Shown here piece after piece: positions 60,361 through 64,000 of a DNA stretch of 64,000 nucleotides. Below the pieces are notes generated by a model. That model was not told the origin of the DNA. It did not search any database and saw only the letters and a program-made list of their open reading frames with translations. Origin of the DNA: Triops longicaudatus. Lineage: Eukaryota > Arthropoda > Branchiopoda > Notostraca > Triopsidae. Where the stretch lies: the NCBI GenBank assembly GCA_022885665.1, contig JAGQDJ010000068.1:184248-248247 (forward strand), in the 5' to 3' direction. Position 1 is the first letter of the stretch; every line of letters begins with the position of its first letter. The position numbers were made by a program, and so were the translations under genes.

Positions 60361-62158
60361 TGTTGTATTAACACAGAAACAAAAGATTTATAAAGGTTTC
60401 TTAAAAATCCCTGTGAGTTGTATTTCTTTATTTTTTATTATTTTTATTGTCGGCTCTGACCCTTCTCTGTAACTTCGGAGCCATTTTTTCAACTTTTGTT
60501 AACGTAAATTACTCTGCCTTTGGAGGTTTAATTGGTACACGCATCGATCCTTTCGAATAGGTTTTCTGAACAAACAAAACTTGCTCAAGCCTCACGCTTG
60601 TTACTCTTACTCAGTGAATACATGTAAAGGCTGTCTTGTTAAAAGTTTCGGTCAAGAAAAGAAAAGTCTCATCTTGACCGAATGTAGGCTTGAAATTGGC
60701 CATCGACGGGGAAAGATCTTGACAAGACTTATAACTTCCAGCATCAATTGCCTTCCCTGGTTTTCTCCCACGCAGTCGCTCAATTCTACGACCAAGAAGT
60801 AAAAAAAGGCTATCAAGCTCTCCAGTCACATCCGAGAGTAAGTGCCGAATCTAACTCTATCAATCTTCCTTGTCCCACACACTACAACCGCACTGTATCT
60901 TGAAGGTATGCCGTGCTAGTTGAGCAGACGGAATTTCGGGGGTTCCACGGTGATCGGTGCAGGCATGTATTTATTAGGATGTATATATTTGCCCTACCTT
61001 TTCCTTGGCCAAGTTGACCAGTTGTTACCCTAATTGCTCACACGCAAGGAATTATAGGGCTGGACAAGTACAATTTCGTTTCTTTCGTCCCCGTGCCGTC
61101 TTGCTCATGAGCAGTCCGTCTCCGCCAAGTTTCCGTCTTCCTCACAAATTGGGGAGTCGAGTTCTGGGGGGAACGAGGATTAAAAAAGGTGTGCCGAGGC
61201 CAGCAACGTTAGTCGTGTTGCTTCTCTGGTTACGAAATTAAGATTCCCTACCCGACGTATATCACCTGTCGTGAAGAAGTGTGGTGGCAATATTATTGCG
61301 AAATTCAAATTGGTTACAAATTTCGGGACCGTTATGTGGAGAAATTAATACATCATTGAAAATCAAGAGAAACGGCTGTCTCAAAGGATTCCGCCCAAGT
61401 TTGCGGTTCCCAGTCGCTATTGAGTGAAACGTGCATGGCAACCAAGTGAAATAATAAGTGCCGCTTGCCAAAATTTCTCTCACGATTTGCAACTTTCGAG
61501 AATACTCCTTGTTTGGTGTACCTGTAAAAACTGCGCGATGTGTGAATATGCATTATATGAAGAGAATGGCACTCCAAAATTTTGGTTGTACAACTAAAAA
61601 AGGAGTACGGTGTGAGCAAGAATGTTTGTTGAGACTTGTTGAGCGGAAAAAGTGAAAAAATATTTGGAATGTAATGGTGTGTTTATTCCAAACCGGATCG
61701 GAGGTAAGCTTCTGTGCGTAGGGCTTTCGGGTACGTCACGTTTCCTCCTTGGCGTACGCAACAGTGACAAATCTTGTTAAACAAAATATTTACTCGAGAG
61801 AGAAGGTATCATAACAACTGTCAGCTGTCGAAAAATGGTTTCTTTTGCCAAGGATCTGCCCCAGAAGCAAAAAACGTTCTGTATATTTTCTCAGTTCAGT
61901 TAATTAGTTTTCGGACCTAAGAAGTTTCCAGCTGAACTCAATGTGAGAGTGAAAGCTTGCGAAAACAAATTTCAGATGGAATAAATAGTCTAAAAATACC
62001 CTATTCGTTTCGCGGACGGGGAGTTTCGTTGTCTGCACGTAAAAGGTCTTTATACGTGGAGGGCTTCGAAGTCGTTGAGAGGATTTCTGCAAAGCCACAG
62101 AATGAGAAAGTGAAGATTTTTGTCGTGTGGCTCCGGAACGGGAAGAGCGAAGGCAGAA

Positions 62159-62633
62159 ATGGATATAATCTGGTTATTTTTGCGAGTCACGAGTTTGATG
62201 GTTATGGGATGCCATGGAGCGTGGGAAGGCGGTAATGACAAACACCGGCATAAACTGCACAGATTTCCGCGTTTTAAGACACCATTGGACGCGAAGTACC
62301 AATTTCTGGCCACGCCCCAAAGTGACGATCAGTGGAATGACTCGGACTTGACACCAACAGCGCTAACTAGCCAAGTGAACAAGACAAGTGCCCCGCTCGT
62401 TCAGAAAACCTTGCGATTGGCTGTGATAGCGCCAGACGACCCTCGTCATCAATTTTCACTCAGGCGGATTCTGCCACCAATTAAACTGGCAGCAAGCAAG
62501 ATAGAAAGCTTGGGCTCTGAGGGCAAAGGGCCTTTACCGGGTTGGAAAATACAGATTGAGTACCGGGATTCACAATGCTCTTCGACTTACGGGCCTTTAG
62601 CGGCTTTTGACTTCCATATCAACAAATCGGCCG
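62159..62633 (+). CDS. First coding exon of a second natriuretic-peptide-receptor-like gene (3' part outside window)
   Basis: ATG at 62159 with G at -3 and +4. The signal peptide is MDIIWLFLRVTSLMVMGCHG, followed by an Asn-glycosylatable spacer (NDSD, NKTS). The ligand-binding domain then starts: LRLAVIAPDDPRHQFSLRRI, PPIKLAASKIESLG, IQIEYRDSQCSSTYGPLAAF and FHINKSA. YRDSQCSSTYGPLAAFDF matches the first cysteine region of natriuretic peptide receptors and aligns with YRDTQCSNSYAPAEAVEA in the gene at 52565. The exon ends in phase 1 at GGCCG|GTAATA, a little earlier in the protein than in the neighbour. No further exon is visible before 64000. Probably a receptor guanylyl cyclase or clearance receptor. 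Confidence 0.82.
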
Positions 62634-64000
62634 GTAATAACTTCATTAGCGTGATACAACTTATTCCCCTAATGCTTATACCTGGTGGCTTGACGCATCC
62701 ATTGTTCTCTTAGTTATACTTCTTAAGGATTTTGTGTAGTAGAATGGCCTATTTCTCTCCTCCGTCCCAAAGTGAGTAATAATAGATTTAATAATCGGTA
62801 AATAAATCAGTAATAAAATAGAGTAGAAAATGTCAATGGAATTAAAAGGAGAAAGGTAAAGAATAATTAAAATCAGAAAAATAGCCAGGATTAATTTATA
62901 AATCTTTGGAAAAATTAGGGTGTCAATATTTGAAAATAAAAGTAAAATTCATGAAAAAAGGTGGGAAAATAAAAAGGCGCAAACTTTGGAAAGTTTTAGA
63001 AATACTTCGGTTTCAAAGTTTGGAAATTAAATTAGGTAGCTACTTTAATTGCATCAAGCCTTCGCAACTTGGGTCATAGTGAATTTGTTCTAGTGAAGTG
63101 ATCACTGGATAAGGGTCAGCCGAGTGGAAAAGCTTCTACTTACCCTGAAACGTGAATTTGACAATAAATTCAATTGCAAAGAGGCAAATAAACTTTTGAG
63201 CTGCGAAGTGACATTTTTATTAACGTAGAAATTTAACTTTACAGTGACTATGTATCTTTACATGTTCGGTAGATTACTGTGACCAAGCATGTAAACTCGG
63301 TAAAATAGAGTCTATTTATAACGAACCCCCCAGGGCCAGAAGAAAACTGTTCGTTACATCCGAAATTCGCTCATCAGACGCTTTTTCTTTGCATTTCGGC
63401 AACTTGTGACCTTAAAATTCCTTCACTGTAGTCGGCCATTCGTTAAAAAGGGTTTGTTATAACGAGATTCTACTGCATCAAGTCGAAGGTACCTTAAATC
63501 AGCAGTCAATTGTGTATAAGAAAAGTAGTTAGCAACTTTCAAATAAACTTTTTTACTCCATTTAAAGCGTCGTTATCCGATTCAATTATGGTCGTAACAA
63601 TGAGCTATTTGAACAGACCAAAACTCTATACCCTAGACATATTGCCTCTTTCATTCATATATTGGATTGCTTCATAAGCTCAGCCCGCCCATTGACGGAA
63701 TTTTCTTTTGTTGTATTGCCTTACGTTCATACTAGCGTATTCAGAAACTTCCAAGACTGTTAGAGGAACTAGTCGTACCCAAACTTTAGAAACGGACATA
63801 AAACACGGCATATGTCCACCCTTATGCCATGTAGGTACGTGACATGTACTTATCGAAGTTTAGTAACGATTTATGTCTCAACAATTCTCCACTAAATAAA
63901 GTACAACGCCACAGTTGAGTATTTGTTTATATAAATCGTTCTGGTGGTGATGTACTGCAATGCACTGTACTAATGTACACCAATTTATACATATATATAT
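62634..64000. other. First intron of the second receptor gene (incomplete)
   Basis: AT-rich sequence after the donor at 62633/62634, running off the window. No exon seen. It contains MITE copy B (63298-63475). Confidence 0.5.
63298..63475. mobile_element. Tigger/pogo-like MITE, copy B
   Basis: The left end cggtaaaatagagtctattt and the right end gttataacgagattctactg are imperfect inverted repeats; the right end is the best preserved of the family. The interior (catcagacgctttttctttg ... ggccattcgttaaaaaggg) matches copy A in the ALIX intron. No coding capacity. Confidence 0.65.

Larger units (their letters stand above)
55944..62158. other. 6.2-kb gap with MITE remnants
   Basis: No exon could be supported here. 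In particular I see none encoding the rest of a receptor cyclase. Open frames at 56149-56430, 57563-58058 (minus), 60581-60802, 61005-61241 and others have no recognised domain. Copies of small inverted-repeat elements lie at 59599-59755 and 60166-60360, and a possible degenerate one at 58125-58269. Confidence 0.45.

Noticed and set aside
61005..61241. Plus-strand frame upstream of the second receptor gene
   Set aside because: No recognisable domain, and separated from the receptor start by many stops.
1..64000. CRISPR arrays, prokaryotic operons, phage genes
   Set aside because: The window is clearly eukaryotic. No regularly spaced repeats or bacterial gene arrangement was seen.

Overview
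This is nuclear DNA of a multicellular animal. Every recognisable protein gene is split by short GT-AG introns. The families present (fibulin, receptor-type natriuretic peptide binding domains, DEG/ENaC and Cys-loop channels, SETD9, dynein intermediate chain) are metazoan. A pickpocket-like DEG/ENaC subunit and a membrane protein with EB-like cysteine modules point to an arthropod outside the flies; this placement is inference, and I cannot name the species. Overall base composition is AT-rich. I joined exons by hand from splice sites, reading phase and family resemblance. Every complete model closes in frame from ATG to stop, which supports the boundaries given.

Layout. 1-1.1 kb: a broken glutathione S-transferase-like fragment. 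1.1-10.9 kb (minus): a 25-exon fibulin with a hAT-like element in one intron. 12.1-13.2 kb (minus): HSD17B10, a mitochondrial dehydrogenase. 13.5-14.2 kb: two identical tRNA-Asn genes. 15.0-18.4 kb (minus): STT3B, the catalytic oligosaccharyltransferase subunit. 19.5-24.8 kb (plus): an uncharacterised type I membrane protein with two EB-like modules. 25.9-28.8 kb (minus): a Cys-loop ligand-gated channel subunit. 32.6-37.3 kb (minus): ALIX, with a candidate alternative last exon. 38.0-40.4 kb (minus): a DEG/ENaC sodium channel subunit. 41.2-43.5 kb (minus): a PNPLA8-type phospholipase, facing SETD9 (plus, 43.7-45.5 kb) across about 214 bp. 45.7-50.8 kb (minus): cytoplasmic dynein intermediate chain with cassette mini-exons. 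52.6-55.9 kb (plus): a short natriuretic-peptide-receptor-like gene. 62.2 kb to the end (plus): the first exon of its paralogue.

The neighbours do not form a pathway. This is an ordinary animal gene neighbourhood with no operon logic. Compact head-to-head or tail-to-tail pairs (PNPLA8/SETD9, SETD9/dynein) may share regulation. The longest stretches without a recognised gene are 28.8-32.6 kb and 56-62 kb. Small terminal-inverted-repeat elements are scattered, with several in the last 5 kb.

The most unusual items are the truncated receptor duplicate that could encode a secreted binding domain, the candidate alternative ALIX terminal exon, the enlarged fibulin with low-complexity linkers, the uncharacterised EB-like protein, and a perfect 21-bp hairpin beside HSD17B10. 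I found no convincing wholly new system.
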